Shown here in pieces: positions 1-8,643 of a stretch of DNA of 64,000 nt. This DNA comes from RGIG3102 sp964369975. Lineage in GTDB: Bacteria; Bacillota; Clostridia; Oscillospirales; Ruminococcaceae. The notes beneath the pieces are model-generated. The model searched no databases. It worked only from the letters and a program-made list of their open reading frames with translations, and was not told where the DNA came from. Every line of letters begins with the position of its first letter. Within the stretch, counting starts at the first letter, position 1. Where the stretch lies: positions 124,001-188,000 of the forward strand of contig CAYJFZ010000003.1 of NCBI GenBank assembly GCA_964369975.1, in the 5' to 3' direction. The position numbers and the translations under genes are program-made.

Positions 1-1
1 T

Positions 2-289
2 ACTGCAAGAAATGTATCAAAAAACAGACCAGAACATATGATAATCGGTTGTTCTACAACGAAAAAAGCTTGTAATCAACTTGCTATTTCTTGGGGCGTT
101 GTTCCAGTATTAGTGCCTCCTGTTGAAAGCACTGATGAATTATTATCAAACGCTGTTGAATATTCTAAAAAGCAAGGTGTAATTAATTCAGGTGATACAG
201 TAGTTATAACAGCAGGTGTTCCTGTTGGTGTTGCTGGCTCAACAAATATTATTAAAGTTCACCGTGTTGATGATACACAATTGATCTAA
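2..289 (+). CDS. pyk: Pyruvate kinase, C-terminal part (cut by window start)
   Basis: This is the last 95 codons of pyruvate kinase, the glycolytic enzyme that makes pyruvate and ATP from phosphoenolpyruvate and ADP. The frame is open from base 2, so the gene begins before the window; the ATG at 38 is internal. It opens with TARNVSKNRPEH and continues through QLAISWGVVPVL and GDTVVITAGVPVGVAGSTN, which are characteristic of the pyruvate kinase C-terminal alpha/beta domain and its effector-binding loop. There is no extra PEP-utiliser-like domain after it: the protein stops soon after IIKVHRV, the ordinary short form. A strong terminator follows within 5 bases. The assignment is close to certain; the regulatory type cannot be judged from this part. 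Confidence 0.95.
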   Translation, partial: TARNVSKNRPEHMIIGCSTTKKACNQLAISWGVVPVLVPPVESTDELLSNAVEYSKKQGVINSGDTVVITAGVPVGVAGSTNIIKVHRVDDTQLI

Positions 290-293
290 TTAT

Positions 294-326
294 AAAAAAA
301 GCTATGCTTATCGCATAGCTTTTTTA
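294..326. terminator. Bidirectional intrinsic terminator between pyk and the deacetylase
   Basis: GCTATGC and GCATAGC pair around a TTATC loop, flanked by A-runs and T-runs on the two sides. The symmetrical flanks mean it can end the pyruvate kinase transcript on the plus strand and the convergent deacetylase transcript on the minus strand. Confidence 0.9.
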
Positions 327-330
327 TTTT

Positions 331-1158
331 TTAAGGAAGTCTAAAGGTAATCGGTTTTGTAGTACTCGTAAGCTCTTTAAAAACAAAGCCTTGATTTTTT
401 AATTCAATAATAATATCTTCTAAAGCAGTTACAGTATTCTTTCTTGTATAAGAATCGTGCAAAACTATCACTGCTGTGTTTTTATCTTTTACACCTTTAA
501 TTACATTTGTATAAATACTATTTGCGCTTATGCCTTTTGTGCTATCATTGCTTTCAACATTCCAATCAAAATACGCAAATCCCCTTCTTTGCATCTCTAT
601 TACTATATTATTAATTATATCTTCATTATAGGCATTCACACTCCCACCCGCAAAACGATAAACAGAAGGAGTAAGCCCTGTTGTATCTTTTATATAATTA
701 AAACAAATTTCAAAATCATTTATAAATGCTTCTTCGCTTTCATATATCTCTTTATACTTATGACTTGCTGAATGAACACCTATTGTGTGCCCTTCTTCAC
801 TCGCCCTTTTTAAATACTGGCTATATTCTTCCTCCTGTGGCAAACTTATAAAAAAAGTTGCTTTTACATCGTGTTCTAAAAGAATATCTAATATTTCCTC
901 TGTTCTTGGACTTGGCCCATCATCAAAGGTTAGGTACGCTACTTTTTCTTCGGTTTGAGTTACATCATTTTCTACTTCTTTAGTTAAAGATAAATCATTA
1001 TTTGTATATAAGCTGGGACTTTTAAGCTGGTACTCTATTGTATCAATCATCTTTTCGTATTCACTAAAATTTTTTGTTTTGTTTTTTGCAGTAAATGCAA
1101 AAACAAAGATAAATAAAATAGTTAAATATATTAAAATTACATTTTTATTTCTTTTCAT
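331..1158 (-). CDS. Polysaccharide deacetylase (NodB / CE4), membrane-anchored
   Basis: This is a CE4 carbohydrate esterase that probably removes acetyl groups from peptidoglycan or another surface glycan outside the membrane. Residues 8-23 are a hydrophobic segment after a basic N-terminus, acting as a signal anchor. The NodB motifs are in order: TFDDGPS at 77-83 (D79 base, D80 metal), HSASH at 129-133 (both metal histidines), RFAGG at 168-172, DWN at 198-200 and VLHDS at 232-236. All catalytic residues are present, so activity is expected. The ATG at 1158 follows TAAGGAGGG. It is convergent with pyk and divergent from xpt. The substrate (N-acetylglucosamine or N-acetylmuramic acid; PdaA-like or Pgd-like) cannot be told from sequence alone. 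Confidence 0.9.
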   Translation of the reverse strand: MKRNKNVILIYLTILFIFVFAFTAKNKTKNFSEYEKMIDTIEYQLKSPSLYTNNDLSLTKEVENDVTQTEEKVAYLTFDDGPSPRTEEILDILLEHDVKATFFISLPQEEEYSQYLKRASEEGHTIGVHSASHKYKEIYESEEAFINDFEICFNYIKDTTGLTPSVYRFAGGSVNAYNEDIINNIVIEMQRRGFAYFDWNVESNDSTKGISANSIYTNVIKGVKDKNTAVIVLHDSYTRKNTVTALEDIIIELKNQGFVFKELTSTTKPITFRLP

Positions 1159-1198
1159 TTTCCCTCCTTATAATAATTATTCAATTGTAAAATAAATA

Positions 1199-1227
1199 TT
1201 CAAATTTATAATTATTTATGTTATAAT
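1199..1227 (+). promoter_or_regulatory. Predicted sigma-A promoter for xpt
   Basis: TTCAAA at 1199-1204 and TATAAT at 1222-1227 are 17 bases apart, and a TG at 1219-1220 gives an extended -10. The interval upstream of xpt is too short to hold a purine riboswitch. Confidence 0.55.
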
Positions 1228-1250
1228 ATAAAAAAAGTAAGGTGAAGTGT

Positions 1251-1820
1251 ATGAAATTATTAAAAGAAAGAATTTTAAAAGATGCAAATGTAATAAATGA
1301 CAATATATTAAAAGTTGATAGTTTTATCAATCATCAACTTGATATTGAGCTACTTAATGAAATAGGTAAAGAGTTTAAAAGATTATTCAAAGATGAAAAA
1401 ATAACAAAAATTTTAACAATTGAAGCCTCCGGTATAGCAATAGCCTGTATCGCAGCTCAATATTTTGATGTGCCTGTATTATTTGCTAAAAAAGCCAAAA
1501 GCCAAAATTTAGATGGCGAATTATATACAAGCAAAGTTACTTCTTTTACTTATTCAAAAGAATATACTATAACAGTAAGTAAAAAGTTCATAACACAAGA
1601 TGATAATATTTTAATAATAGATGATTTCTTAGCTCAAGGAAATGCTTTATTGGGTCTTATTGATATTGCAAATCAAGCAAAATGTAAAATTGGTGGCATT
1701 GGTATTGTGATAGAAAAAGGATTTCAAGACGGTGGTGATATTATCCGCTCAAAAGGTTATAATTTAAAAAGTCTTGCAATATTAGATAGTATGCAAGACT
1801 CTAAAATAGTTTTTAAATAA
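1251..1820 (+). CDS. xpt: Xanthine phosphoribosyltransferase
   Basis: This cytosolic purine-salvage enzyme joins xanthine to PRPP to give XMP. The type I phosphoribosyltransferase PRPP loop is clear: LIIDDFLAQGNA at 121-132. The N-terminus (LKVDSFINHQLD at 20-31) matches the Xpt hallmark near the xanthine pocket, and the 189-residue length fits the family. A GTG at 1242 is in frame, but it lies inside the Shine-Dalgarno sequence AAGGTGA (1239-1245), so the ATG at 1251 is the better start. Unlike many xpt genes in Bacillota, no guanine riboswitch fits in the roughly 90-base upstream region. The SGNH hydrolase gene follows 19 bases downstream, so the two probably share a transcript. Confidence 0.92.
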   Translation: MKLLKERILKDANVINDNILKVDSFINHQLDIELLNEIGKEFKRLFKDEKITKILTIEASGIAIACIAAQYFDVPVLFAKKAKSQNLDGELYTSKVTSFTYSKEYTITVSKKFITQDDNILIIDDFLAQGNALLGLIDIANQAKCKIGGIGIVIEKGFQDGGDIIRSKGYNLKSLAILDSMQDSKIVFK

Positions 1821-1839
1821 TTTAATATAGGAGGATTTT

Positions 1840-2622
1840 ATGAAAGTTTTATTTTTAGGTAACAGCCATACTTTTTTTAATGATATGCCAGAGATTTTTA
1901 AAAATGTATGCAAAGAAAAAGGCAAAGATGTTTCTGTTACAATGCAAGCACATCCAGGAGTTACTTATTCTTGGCATTTTTCTCAATTCACAGAGCTACG
2001 TTTTGCTTTAATGTATGGTAATTACGATTACATCATTATGCAACAAGCAGCTCACTCCCCTTGCCCTTCAAAAGAAGAAACTTTAAGCGATGCAAAAAAA
2101 ATCATGGATTTAGCAAAAGAAAACGGTGTTATCCCTTTACAATTAGTTCCGTGGGCTGAAAAGTACGACCCTGGGCATCAAAAAGGAATGTATGATATCT
2201 TCTCAGCTGTCGCTAAAGAAAACGATGTGAAATTAATTCATGCCGGCAATGTATTTGAGGATATTTTCTATAATCACAAAGAAGTAAATATGTACTGGAA
2301 TGATGGTGAACACGCTTCGCCTTACGGCTCTTATTGTATCGCTTTATCAGCTTATGCAACTATATTTAATGAAAGTGTAAAAGATATTTTACCAAATAGC
2401 TATTATACATATATAGTTTCAGATAGCCAATGGCAAGAAATACAAGATGCCAAAGAAAAAAGCGGCAAAAACCCTGATGATGCCGACTTAAAAGCTGCAG
2501 TTTCTCTCACTTACAAAAAATATGTAAAAGCATGCAGTGATAAAGAAAAAATTAAATTCAAATTAGATGAAGATAAAGCTAATATTATTAAAACACTCGT
2601 TGATAAATACTGCTTAAAGTAA
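1840..2622 (+). CDS. SGNH/GDSL-like hydrolase (DUF4886-like)
   Basis: This is a probable esterase or acyl hydrolase of the SGNH fold. The nucleophile block is at the N-terminus (LFLGNSHT, residues 4-11, Ser9), and the catalytic Asp and His are in DGEHASPYGSY (D155, H158), the usual end arrangement for this fold. YDYIIMQQ at 62-69 occupies the place of the block III region. There is no signal peptide or membrane segment, so it should act in the cytosol. The ATG follows TAGGAGG closely. It lies just downstream of xpt, but nothing in the sequence ties it to purine metabolism. The substrate is unknown. Confidence 0.72.
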   Translation: MKVLFLGNSHTFFNDMPEIFKNVCKEKGKDVSVTMQAHPGVTYSWHFSQFTELRFALMYGNYDYIIMQQAAHSPCPSKEETLSDAKKIMDLAKENGVIPLQLVPWAEKYDPGHQKGMYDIFSAVAKENDVKLIHAGNVFEDIFYNHKEVNMYWNDGEHASPYGSYCIALSAYATIFNESVKDILPNSYYTYIVSDSQWQEIQDAKEKSGKNPDDADLKAAVSLTYKKYVKACSDKEKIKFKLDEDKANIIKTLVDKYCLK

Positions 2623-2689
2623 TTTTAATTAATAAAAATCTACACGATTAAGTTTTTTTTAATAAAAACAATGAAAAGTGAGCAATAAA

Positions 2690-3433
2690 ATGAAGATTAT
2701 AATTTCGCCCGCCAAAAAAATGAATATTGATACAGATAGTCTTGATTACATAAAAACTCCACATTTCATAAATAAGGCAGAAGAAATTAAATCTTGTTTG
2801 TTAAAGCTGTCTTATGAAGAAATTAAAAAGCTATGGGTTTGTAATGAAGAAATAGCAAATTTGAATTATCATAGACTGCATCACTCCTCTTTAAACAAAA
2901 ATCTAACTCCTGCAATTTTAGCTTATGAAGGAATCCAGTATAAGTATATGGCTGCGAGCGTCTTTGATAAAAATCAATTTAATTACTTAAATGAAAATCT
3001 ATATATCTTATCCGGAATGTATGGCGCACTTTCTGCATTTTGTGGAGTAGTTCCATATCGTCTTGAAATGGCAGCAAAATTAAAAATTAAAGATAATAAA
3101 AATTTATATGAATTTTGGGGAAGTGATATTGCAAAATTTATAGAAAAAGATACAGATATTATCTTAAATCTTGCAAGCGATGAGTATTCAAAAGTGATAA
3201 AAAATCATTTAAATAAAAACACTAAGTTTATCACCGTAAACTTTTGCCAAGAAAAAAATAATAAACTAATTCAAAAAGCCACATTTTGCAAAATGGCAAG
3301 AGGCGAAATGGTAAGGTTTATGGCGGAAAATAATATAAAAGATATAGAGAGTATTAAAAAATTTACAGGACAAAAATTTATATTTTCAAAAGAATATTCG
3401 AATGAAGATACACTCACTTTTTTAAAAAGATAA
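2690..3433 (+). CDS. yaaA: YaaA family peroxide-stress protein (DUF328 / UPF0246)
   Basis: YaaA proteins bind DNA and limit free iron and oxidative damage after peroxide stress in E. coli. The N-terminus MKIIISPAKKMN is the diagnostic family start, and LSGMYGALSAF, VPYRLEM and NLASDEYSKVI are family-conserved stretches in the middle. A GTG start at 2678 is also in frame, but the ATG at 2690 matches family N-termini exactly, so I use it; the ribosome binding site is weak for both. The length of 247 residues is normal. It stands alone, with a strong terminator after it. A peroxide-defence role would fit with the perR, rubrerythrin and ferritin genes elsewhere in the window. Confidence 0.9.
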   Translation: MKIIISPAKKMNIDTDSLDYIKTPHFINKAEEIKSCLLKLSYEEIKKLWVCNEEIANLNYHRLHHSSLNKNLTPAILAYEGIQYKYMAASVFDKNQFNYLNENLYILSGMYGALSAFCGVVPYRLEMAAKLKIKDNKNLYEFWGSDIAKFIEKDTDIILNLASDEYSKVIKNHLNKNTKFITVNFCQEKNNKLIQKATFCKMARGEMVRFMAENNIKDIESIKKFTGQKFIFSKEYSNEDTLTFLKR

Positions 3434-3463
3434 TACCCTATTAAAATTTAACTTATATATAAT

Positions 3464-3495
3464 AAAAAAGAATGGCAGCTGCCATTCTTTTTTAT
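3464..3495. terminator. Bidirectional terminator between yaaA and the Na/Pi cotransporter
   Basis: GAATGGCAG and CTGCCATTC form a fully self-complementary stem flanked by an A-run and a T-run. It ends yaaA on the plus strand and the convergent transporter gene on the minus strand. Confidence 0.88.
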
Positions 3496-3497
3496 TT

Positions 3498-5294
3498 TTA
3501 ATATAAAATTTGCTTATCATCAATAATTGAATAATATTTATCTTTATATAGTTTTTGATTTTGAGTATATAACTCTTGATTTTTATTTTTTAACTCTTCT
3601 ATTACATTATGCATATTCAAATCTTTTGAATGAAGTGCATCATCAAATAAAGCTATGTAAATACCAATGTTTGAGCAATGGTCTGCTATTCTTTCAAGGC
3701 TTGAAAGTGTTTCGATGAACGGGAAGGCTGAGTCAAGCTCGCATTCTCCATTTTTCAGCCTATCAATATGTCTATTTTTTAACATTTCTTCCATTGAGTC
3801 AATTACTTCTTCTAATGGCTCAATAAAGAAAACTTTTTGCTCATCGTTATTGATAAAGCAATCATTTGCTAAGTCTAAAATTTCTAAAGTTGCGTTTACA
3901 ACTGTATCCATTTCTTTTAAAGCAAATTTTGAGAATACTACATTGTTTTCAAATATGTTTTGAGCGTCTTGAGCGATGTTTACAGCGTAATCACCTATTC
4001 TTTCATACTCATTTATCATATGAAGTAGTAATGAAATTTTCTCACCCTCTGCTTGAGTTAATTCTCTTTTTGATAATTTTAATAAATATATATTTAACCT
4101 ATCTTCTAATTTATCAAGCACTGTTTCAATTTCAGCTAAAGAATCAGCTTCTTTTTGGTCGTATGCTTTAAATAAATTATTAGCTTTCACAAGGTTTTGT
4201 CTTGCGAATTGACTCATTTTTATTACTAATTCTTCACTATATTGAATAGCAAGACCTGGTGATTGTAAAAATCTATCGTCTAATACATCAGCTATATCAT
4301 CTGTATCCATTTCGCTTTCATTTGATTTAATTGTTTTAATAGCTAATTTTTCTAATTGATTTACAAATGGTATGAATAATACTGTAACTAATACATTAAA
4401 GAATGTATGGAACAAGGCTATACCGCTTCTATCAATAGCTGAATTCCAAAATGAGAATGGCATTATTGCATTAACTGTATATAAGGCTATTAAGAAAACC
4501 GTTGTACCTATAATATTAAATGATAGATGTACAAAAGCTGAGCGCTTTGCGTTTGTTGATGCGCCTATACTCGCTAAAATAGGAGTGATACAAGTACCTA
4601 TATTTTGCCCCATAATAATCGGGAAAGCCGAAGCACAAGTTATCTGCCCTGTTGTACTTAAAGCCTGCAATATACCAACCGATGCGGATGAGCTTTGAAT
4701 TACTGCTGTAACTAAAGCACCAGCTATAACACCTAAAACAGGGTTTGATAGAGTTGCAAAAAGTTCTGCAAATTCAGGTAAGTCTCTTAAAATCCTAACT
4801 GAGTCTTCCATTGCAAACATACCTGTAAACAATGTAGCAAAGCCTAAAAGGATTTGACCAAACTCTTTTTGTTTTGCTTTTTTAGCAAGTAGTACCATCG
4901 CAATACCTATAATAGCTGCAATTGGAGCTAAAGATGATGGTTTTATAAGTTTTAAGAAAATATTGTCTGATGAAATATCAGCAAGACTTAGTATGTGAGC
5001 TGTTATAGTTGTACCAATATTTGCACCCATAATTACGCCTATAGCTTGTTTTAGTTTTAATATTCTTGCATTTACTAAACCTACTATAATAACTGTTGTT
5101 GCGGATGAGCTTTGTACAGCTGCTGTAACAAAAGCACCTAAGAGTACACTTTTGAACACATTACTCGTTAAACTCTCTAAAATTCTCTCTAATTTACCAC
5201 TCGAAAGCTTTTCTAAGCCTGTACTTAGTATACTCATACCGAACAGGAAAATAGCAAGGCCCCCTAAAAATTCAATGACTATAAAAATATCCAT
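3498..5294 (-). CDS. Na/Pi cotransporter family protein with C-terminal PhoU-like domain
   Basis: This is an integral membrane transporter of the NptA/YjbB type that couples sodium to phosphate movement. The two inverted repeats each carry the family signature QSSSA (residues 61-65 and 200-204), each followed by a GxNIGT motif (GANIGTTITAH near 90-100 and GQNIGTCITP near 228). About ten hydrophobic segments fill residues 1-320. Residues 350-570 form a helical PhoU-like domain with repeated EYERIGDYAVNIA and SLERIADHCSNIG motifs, which in PhoU bind metal clusters. The gene stands alone with its own promoter upstream. Direction of transport (import or export) is not decidable; bacterial YjbB-type homologues can export phosphate. 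Confidence 0.9.
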   Translation of the reverse strand: MDIFIVIEFLGGLAIFLFGMSILSTGLEKLSSGKLERILESLTSNVFKSVLLGAFVTAAVQSSSATTVIIVGLVNARILKLKQAIGVIMGANIGTTITAHILSLADISSDNIFLKLIKPSSLAPIAAIIGIAMVLLAKKAKQKEFGQILLGFATLFTGMFAMEDSVRILRDLPEFAELFATLSNPVLGVIAGALVTAVIQSSSASVGILQALSTTGQITCASAFPIIMGQNIGTCITPILASIGASTNAKRSAFVHLSFNIIGTTVFLIALYTVNAIMPFSFWNSAIDRSGIALFHTFFNVLVTVLFIPFVNQLEKLAIKTIKSNESEMDTDDIADVLDDRFLQSPGLAIQYSEELVIKMSQFARQNLVKANNLFKAYDQKEADSLAEIETVLDKLEDRLNIYLLKLSKRELTQAEGEKISLLLHMINEYERIGDYAVNIAQDAQNIFENNVVFSKFALKEMDTVVNATLEILDLANDCFINNDEQKVFFIEPLEEVIDSMEEMLKNRHIDRLKNGECELDSAFPFIETLSSLERIADHCSNIGIYIALFDDALHSKDLNMHNVIEELKNKNQELYTQNQKLYKDKYYSIIDDKQILY

Positions 5295-5341
5295 TATTCC
5301 CCCTATATTTATGCACTTTTAAAATTTTGCAATATAATTAT

Positions 5342-5369
5342 ATTATACTATAATTATATTATTTTTCAA
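5342..5369 (-). promoter_or_regulatory. Predicted sigma-A promoter for the Na/Pi cotransporter
   Basis: Read on the minus strand, TTGAAA (5364-5369) and TATAAT (5342-5347) are separated by 16 bases. The distance to the start at 5294 leaves a leader of about 40 bases. Confidence 0.6.
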
Positions 5370-5393
5370 GCAAATATCAACAAAAACTTGCAA

Positions 5394-5418
5394 AAAAAAT
5401 AGGCAAAGCCTATTTTTT
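5394..5418 (-). terminator. Intrinsic terminator of the M42 aminopeptidase gene
   Basis: AATAGGC and GCCTATT pair around a three-base loop and are followed on the minus strand by a run of T. It lies just past the stop codon at 5428. Confidence 0.85.
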
Positions 5419-5427
5419 ACTTTTTAG

Positions 5428-6498
5428 CTAAACTTCAAAGATTTCTTTTAATTTTTCTTGTGTCATATTTTCAATAATAGCTGTTGCAAGCTCTACACAA
5501 GCCTTTACATCTTCAATATCTGCATAGCAATAATGAGTATGAATATACCTTGAAGGCACACTTATAACTAAACAAGGGCAACCGCTGTTTTGCAAGTGGA
5601 TAGCACCTGCATTAGTACCGCCGGCTGTTCTTACAGTGTACTGAGTTTTAATATTATATTTTTCACTAATTTCTTTAGTAAATTTAATAAATTTTGGATT
5701 TGCTACCATACTGCCATCACGATGTCTAATTTGTGCACCGGCGCCTAAAACGCATTGAGCTGTATTTTTATCAAAATATAAATCATCGGCTGGTGAGCCT
5801 TCAAAAATAATTGCGTAGTCTGGTTTTACTACTTTTGCAGTAACATTAGCACCTCTAAGGCCTACTTCTTCTTGGCTTGTAAGTGCACCTGTTACATGTA
5901 CAGGTAAATCCTTGCCTTTTAGTTTATTCATTGTTTCTATAACGCTATAAACACCTAAACGGCAGTCAAAAGCCTTACCAAAAAGAATGCCTGTTTTTTC
6001 ATTGTAATCAAAGTAAACTTCCGGCATAACTGGATCACCTACTTGAATCCCAAAAACTTTAAAAACTTCATCTCTTGATTTTACACCTAAGTCAAGCTGA
6101 ACATCATTGTAAACATCAATCGGCTTTTTCATTTCTTCAGGTGAAGTGAAATGAGGAGGCTTAGATGTTGATACAGCTCTGTGTAACTCACCTTTTGAGT
6201 TTTTAATCATAAATAAATGTGCTGGCACATTAGTACTTACCCAGCCACCTAAAGGCACAATTTTTAATAGTCCATTTGCTAAAATACTGTGAACCATAAA
6301 ACCTACTTCGTCTGTATGTGCATCAAGCATAACTACTGGTTTTGTAGCATTTTCATCATGATTTATGTAAAGGTTTTGCATATGGTCTTTTTTCATAGGG
6401 TAATCTTTTACATTGTCCATAATTACTTTTACTACATCATCTTCAAACCCCGATGGGCCAAAAGCATCGCAAATATCAGCCATTAATTTTAAATCCAT
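5428..6498 (-). CDS. M42 family metallo-aminopeptidase
   Basis: This is a cytosolic dinuclear-metal aminopeptidase of peptidase family M42 (glutamyl aminopeptidase / TET peptidase, sometimes mislabelled endoglucanase), which trims short peptides. Metal and catalytic positions can be followed: HTD at 61-63, AFDCRLG with bridging D178, SQEEVGLRG with catalytic E210 and ligand E211, the acidic IIFEG at 230-234, and the late histidine in RYIHTHY. The residue after D178 is Cys rather than the Asp or Asn common in other members, which does not remove a metal ligand. The length of 356 is typical. The ATG has AAAGGAG 9 bases upstream and its own promoter. The exact substrate preference is unknown. 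Confidence 0.9.
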   Translation of the reverse strand: MDLKLMADICDAFGPSGFEDDVVKVIMDNVKDYPMKKDHMQNLYINHDENATKPVVMLDAHTDEVGFMVHSILANGLLKIVPLGGWVSTNVPAHLFMIKNSKGELHRAVSTSKPPHFTSPEEMKKPIDVYNDVQLDLGVKSRDEVFKVFGIQVGDPVMPEVYFDYNEKTGILFGKAFDCRLGVYSVIETMNKLKGKDLPVHVTGALTSQEEVGLRGANVTAKVVKPDYAIIFEGSPADDLYFDKNTAQCVLGAGAQIRHRDGSMVANPKFIKFTKEISEKYNIKTQYTVRTAGGTNAGAIHLQNSGCPCLVISVPSRYIHTHYCYADIEDVKACVELATAIIENMTQEKLKEIFEV

Positions 6499-6532
6499 AA
6501 TAATTTACTCCTTTAAATTTTTAATTATCTTT

Positions 6533-6560
6533 ATTATATAGTATTTTTACTATTTTTCAA
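6533..6560 (-). promoter_or_regulatory. Predicted promoter for the M42 aminopeptidase gene
   Basis: On the minus strand TTGAAA (6555-6560) and TATAAT (6533-6538) lie 16 bases apart, with the start codon about 35 bases beyond. Confidence 0.6.
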
Positions 6561-6568
6561 TATGTATC

Positions 6569-7465
6569 TTAATTTTTATAATACATTTTCATATATCCAC
6601 AGCTTTTACAAAGATTTTCAACAGCTTTATTGTTTGTAAATCCATCGTAAAGAGCTTTTGCCCTATTTGAAGAAATAATGCTATTAAAATCTTCATTAAG
6701 TAAATTTCCTAATTTTATTTCCCCTTCGCTATCTAAACAACAAGGCGAAACATCACCATTGACAAGAATTGCTATTTGATTGCGTAACCCATAACAAAAT
6801 CCATTTACTTCTTTTTCTATTACTTCTTTGCTATTTGGCCATGTAAATTCTTTAGCCATACTAAGATATAATTTGTCTTTTAATTTTATATTAAATCTTC
6901 TATTTTTTATTCCTTCTTTTTGCTTTTTAAAGTAATCATCTATTACTTCTTTTAAATTTATTTCTAAATTTAATTTATCTTCTAAATAAGCTAATAAAAA
7001 GACATTATTTTCTTCATTTATATTTTCTTGGTTAATACTCCACAGTCTTAACTCTGTGTAAGTATCTTTATTTTCCACTTTTTTACAATAAGAAACTATA
7101 TCGCTTAAATATTCTTCTAAAGTAAAATTAGTATCATTTTTTTCAAAGCTATGTAAAGAAATACACATAGAAGTCGGCAAACAATCTATATTAGCATTGT
7201 TTAATAATGTGCCATTAGTTGTAATATTTACATTGAGTTTATAGTCTTTACAAAGGGTTAATATACTATCAATTTCGGGATGTAATAAGGCTTCGCCCAT
7301 TACATGAAGATAAAACTTTTCCCCTTTATCATAAACTTTTTCTAATATATTAGTAAAATTATTATAAGACATAAATTTTGCTGCTCTTTTTGTCTTAGGA
7401 CAAAAAGAGCAGTCTAAATTACAAATATTTGTTACTTCGATGTATATTTTTCTATATTTTTTCAT
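6569..7465 (-). CDS. Radical SAM protein with SPASM-like C-terminus
   Basis: This is a radical S-adenosylmethionine enzyme of unassigned substrate. The [4Fe-4S] motif is CNLDCSFC (C15, C19, C22), with HVMGEALLHPEI at about 54-65 as the next conserved strand region and ITTNGTLL near 80-87. The C-terminal 70 residues carry more cysteines (GFCYGL, SPCCLD, NLCKSCGYM), as in SPASM/twitch auxiliary-cluster domains, including the typical NGDVSPCCLDSEGEIKLGN pattern. Its ATG directly abuts the stop of the malic enzyme gene (TAGATG), so it is translated as the third gene of an aspA operon. No precursor peptide gene is visible next to it. It could modify a peptide or protein, but this is not supported further. 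Confidence 0.82.
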   Translation of the reverse strand: MKKYRKIYIEVTNICNLDCSFCPKTKRAAKFMSYNNFTNILEKVYDKGEKFYLHVMGEALLHPEIDSILTLCKDYKLNVNITTNGTLLNNANIDCLPTSMCISLHSFEKNDTNFTLEEYLSDIVSYCKKVENKDTYTELRLWSINQENINEENNVFLLAYLEDKLNLEINLKEVIDDYFKKQKEGIKNRRFNIKLKDKLYLSMAKEFTWPNSKEVIEKEVNGFCYGLRNQIAILVNGDVSPCCLDSEGEIKLGNLLNEDFNSIISSNRAKALYDGFTNNKAVENLCKSCGYMKMYYKN

Positions 7466-8632
7466 CTATTGTTTTGTTTTTCCTTCAGCTATCGCTTGTT
7501 GCGCTACAGCCTTTGCTACTACTTCTACAACTCTTTTATCAAATGGGTCTGGGATTATGTATTCAGTAGTTAATTCTTCATCACTTACAACACTTGCTAA
7601 AGCTCTTGCTGCTGCAAGTTTCATTTCTTCTGTGATATCAGTTGCTTTAACCGATAAAGCACCTTTAAAAATACCAGGGAAAGCTAATACATTGTTAATT
7701 TGATTTGGGAAGTCGCTTCTACCTGTACCCATAATATAAACACCAGCTTTTTTAGCAACATCAGGCATAATTTCAGGCACTGGATTTGCCATAGCAAGAA
7801 TTATTGATTTATCTGCCATGCTTTTTGCCATTTCTTCTGTTACAACATTTGCTACTGAAACACCGATAAATACATCAGCGCCAACTAAAGCATCTTTTAA
7901 AGTGCCTTGTATTTTTTCTTTGTTTGTTATTTTTGACATTTCTTCTTGGGCTATAGTATTAACTTTGCCACCTTCGTAAATAGTGCCGAAAATATCGCAC
8001 ATAATAATATTTGTAAAGCCTAAATCCATAATTAATTTTGCTATGGATATACCCGCAGCACCGGCTCCGTTAATAACTACTTTTAATTCGTCTAAAGGTT
8101 TATTTTTTAGTTTTGCAGCATTTAATAAAGCTGCACCAACTACTATTGCTGTACCGTGTTGGTCATCATGGAAAACTGGAATATCACAAACTTCTTTTAG
8201 TCTTCTTTCGATTTCAAAGCAATCAGGAGCTGCTATATCTTCTAAGTTTATACCACCAAAGCTTTTTGACATTTTGTAAATGATATTAACTATTTCATCA
8301 ATATCTTTTGTATCTAAGCATAAAGGAAATGCATCAACTCCGGCAAATTCTTTAAATAAAACGCATTTACCTTCCATAACAGGCATAGCAGCACTCGGGC
8401 CTATATCACCAAGACCTAAAACAGCTGTACCATTAGTTATTACTGCTACCATATTACCTTTTCTTGTATATTCATACGCTTTCATTTCATCTTTTTCAAT
8501 TTCAAGGCAAGGCTGCGCTACTCCGGGAGTATAAGCTACTGATAATTCATCTTTGTTAGTCACTTTAGCTCTTGAAATTACTTCAATTTTCCCTTGCCAT
8601 TGTGAATGTGCGTTTAATGCTCTTTCTTTCAT
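7466..8632 (-). CDS. Malic enzyme (malate dehydrogenase, oxaloacetate-decarboxylating)
   Basis: This cytosolic enzyme converts malate to pyruvate, CO2 and NAD(P)H. The malic domain carries the catalytic tyrosine in SVAYTPGVAQPC (Y34), the lysine in KCVLFKEF, the metal-binding EDIAAPDCFEIE, and FHDDQHGTA at the active site. The NAD-binding domain starts with the Rossmann turn in INGAGAAGISIAK. It is the 388-residue short bacterial form, without the phosphotransacetylase-like extension found in larger malic enzymes. The gene lies 11 bases after aspA and abuts a radical SAM gene. Cofactor preference (NAD or NADP) is not read from the sequence. Confidence 0.95.
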   Translation of the reverse strand: MKERALNAHSQWQGKIEVISRAKVTNKDELSVAYTPGVAQPCLEIEKDEMKAYEYTRKGNMVAVITNGTAVLGLGDIGPSAAMPVMEGKCVLFKEFAGVDAFPLCLDTKDIDEIVNIIYKMSKSFGGINLEDIAAPDCFEIERRLKEVCDIPVFHDDQHGTAIVVGAALLNAAKLKNKPLDELKVVINGAGAAGISIAKLIMDLGFTNIIMCDIFGTIYEGGKVNTIAQEEMSKITNKEKIQGTLKDALVGADVFIGVSVANVVTEEMAKSMADKSIILAMANPVPEIMPDVAKKAGVYIMGTGRSDFPNQINNVLAFPGIFKGALSVKATDITEEMKLAAARALASVVSDEELTTEYIIPDPFDKRVVEVVAKAVAQQAIAEGKTKQ

Positions 8633-8643
8633 AATTATTCTCC

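Noticed and set aside
1159..1250. Possible purine riboswitch in front of xpt
   Set aside because: The region is under 100 bases, contains a simple promoter and lacks the conserved three-way junction core sequences.
3527..4698. Several plus-strand frames inside the Na/Pi cotransporter gene
   Set aside because: They are antisense shadows of a well-supported gene, with hydrophobic or random composition and no ribosome binding sites; similar shadows in other genes were dropped for the same reason.
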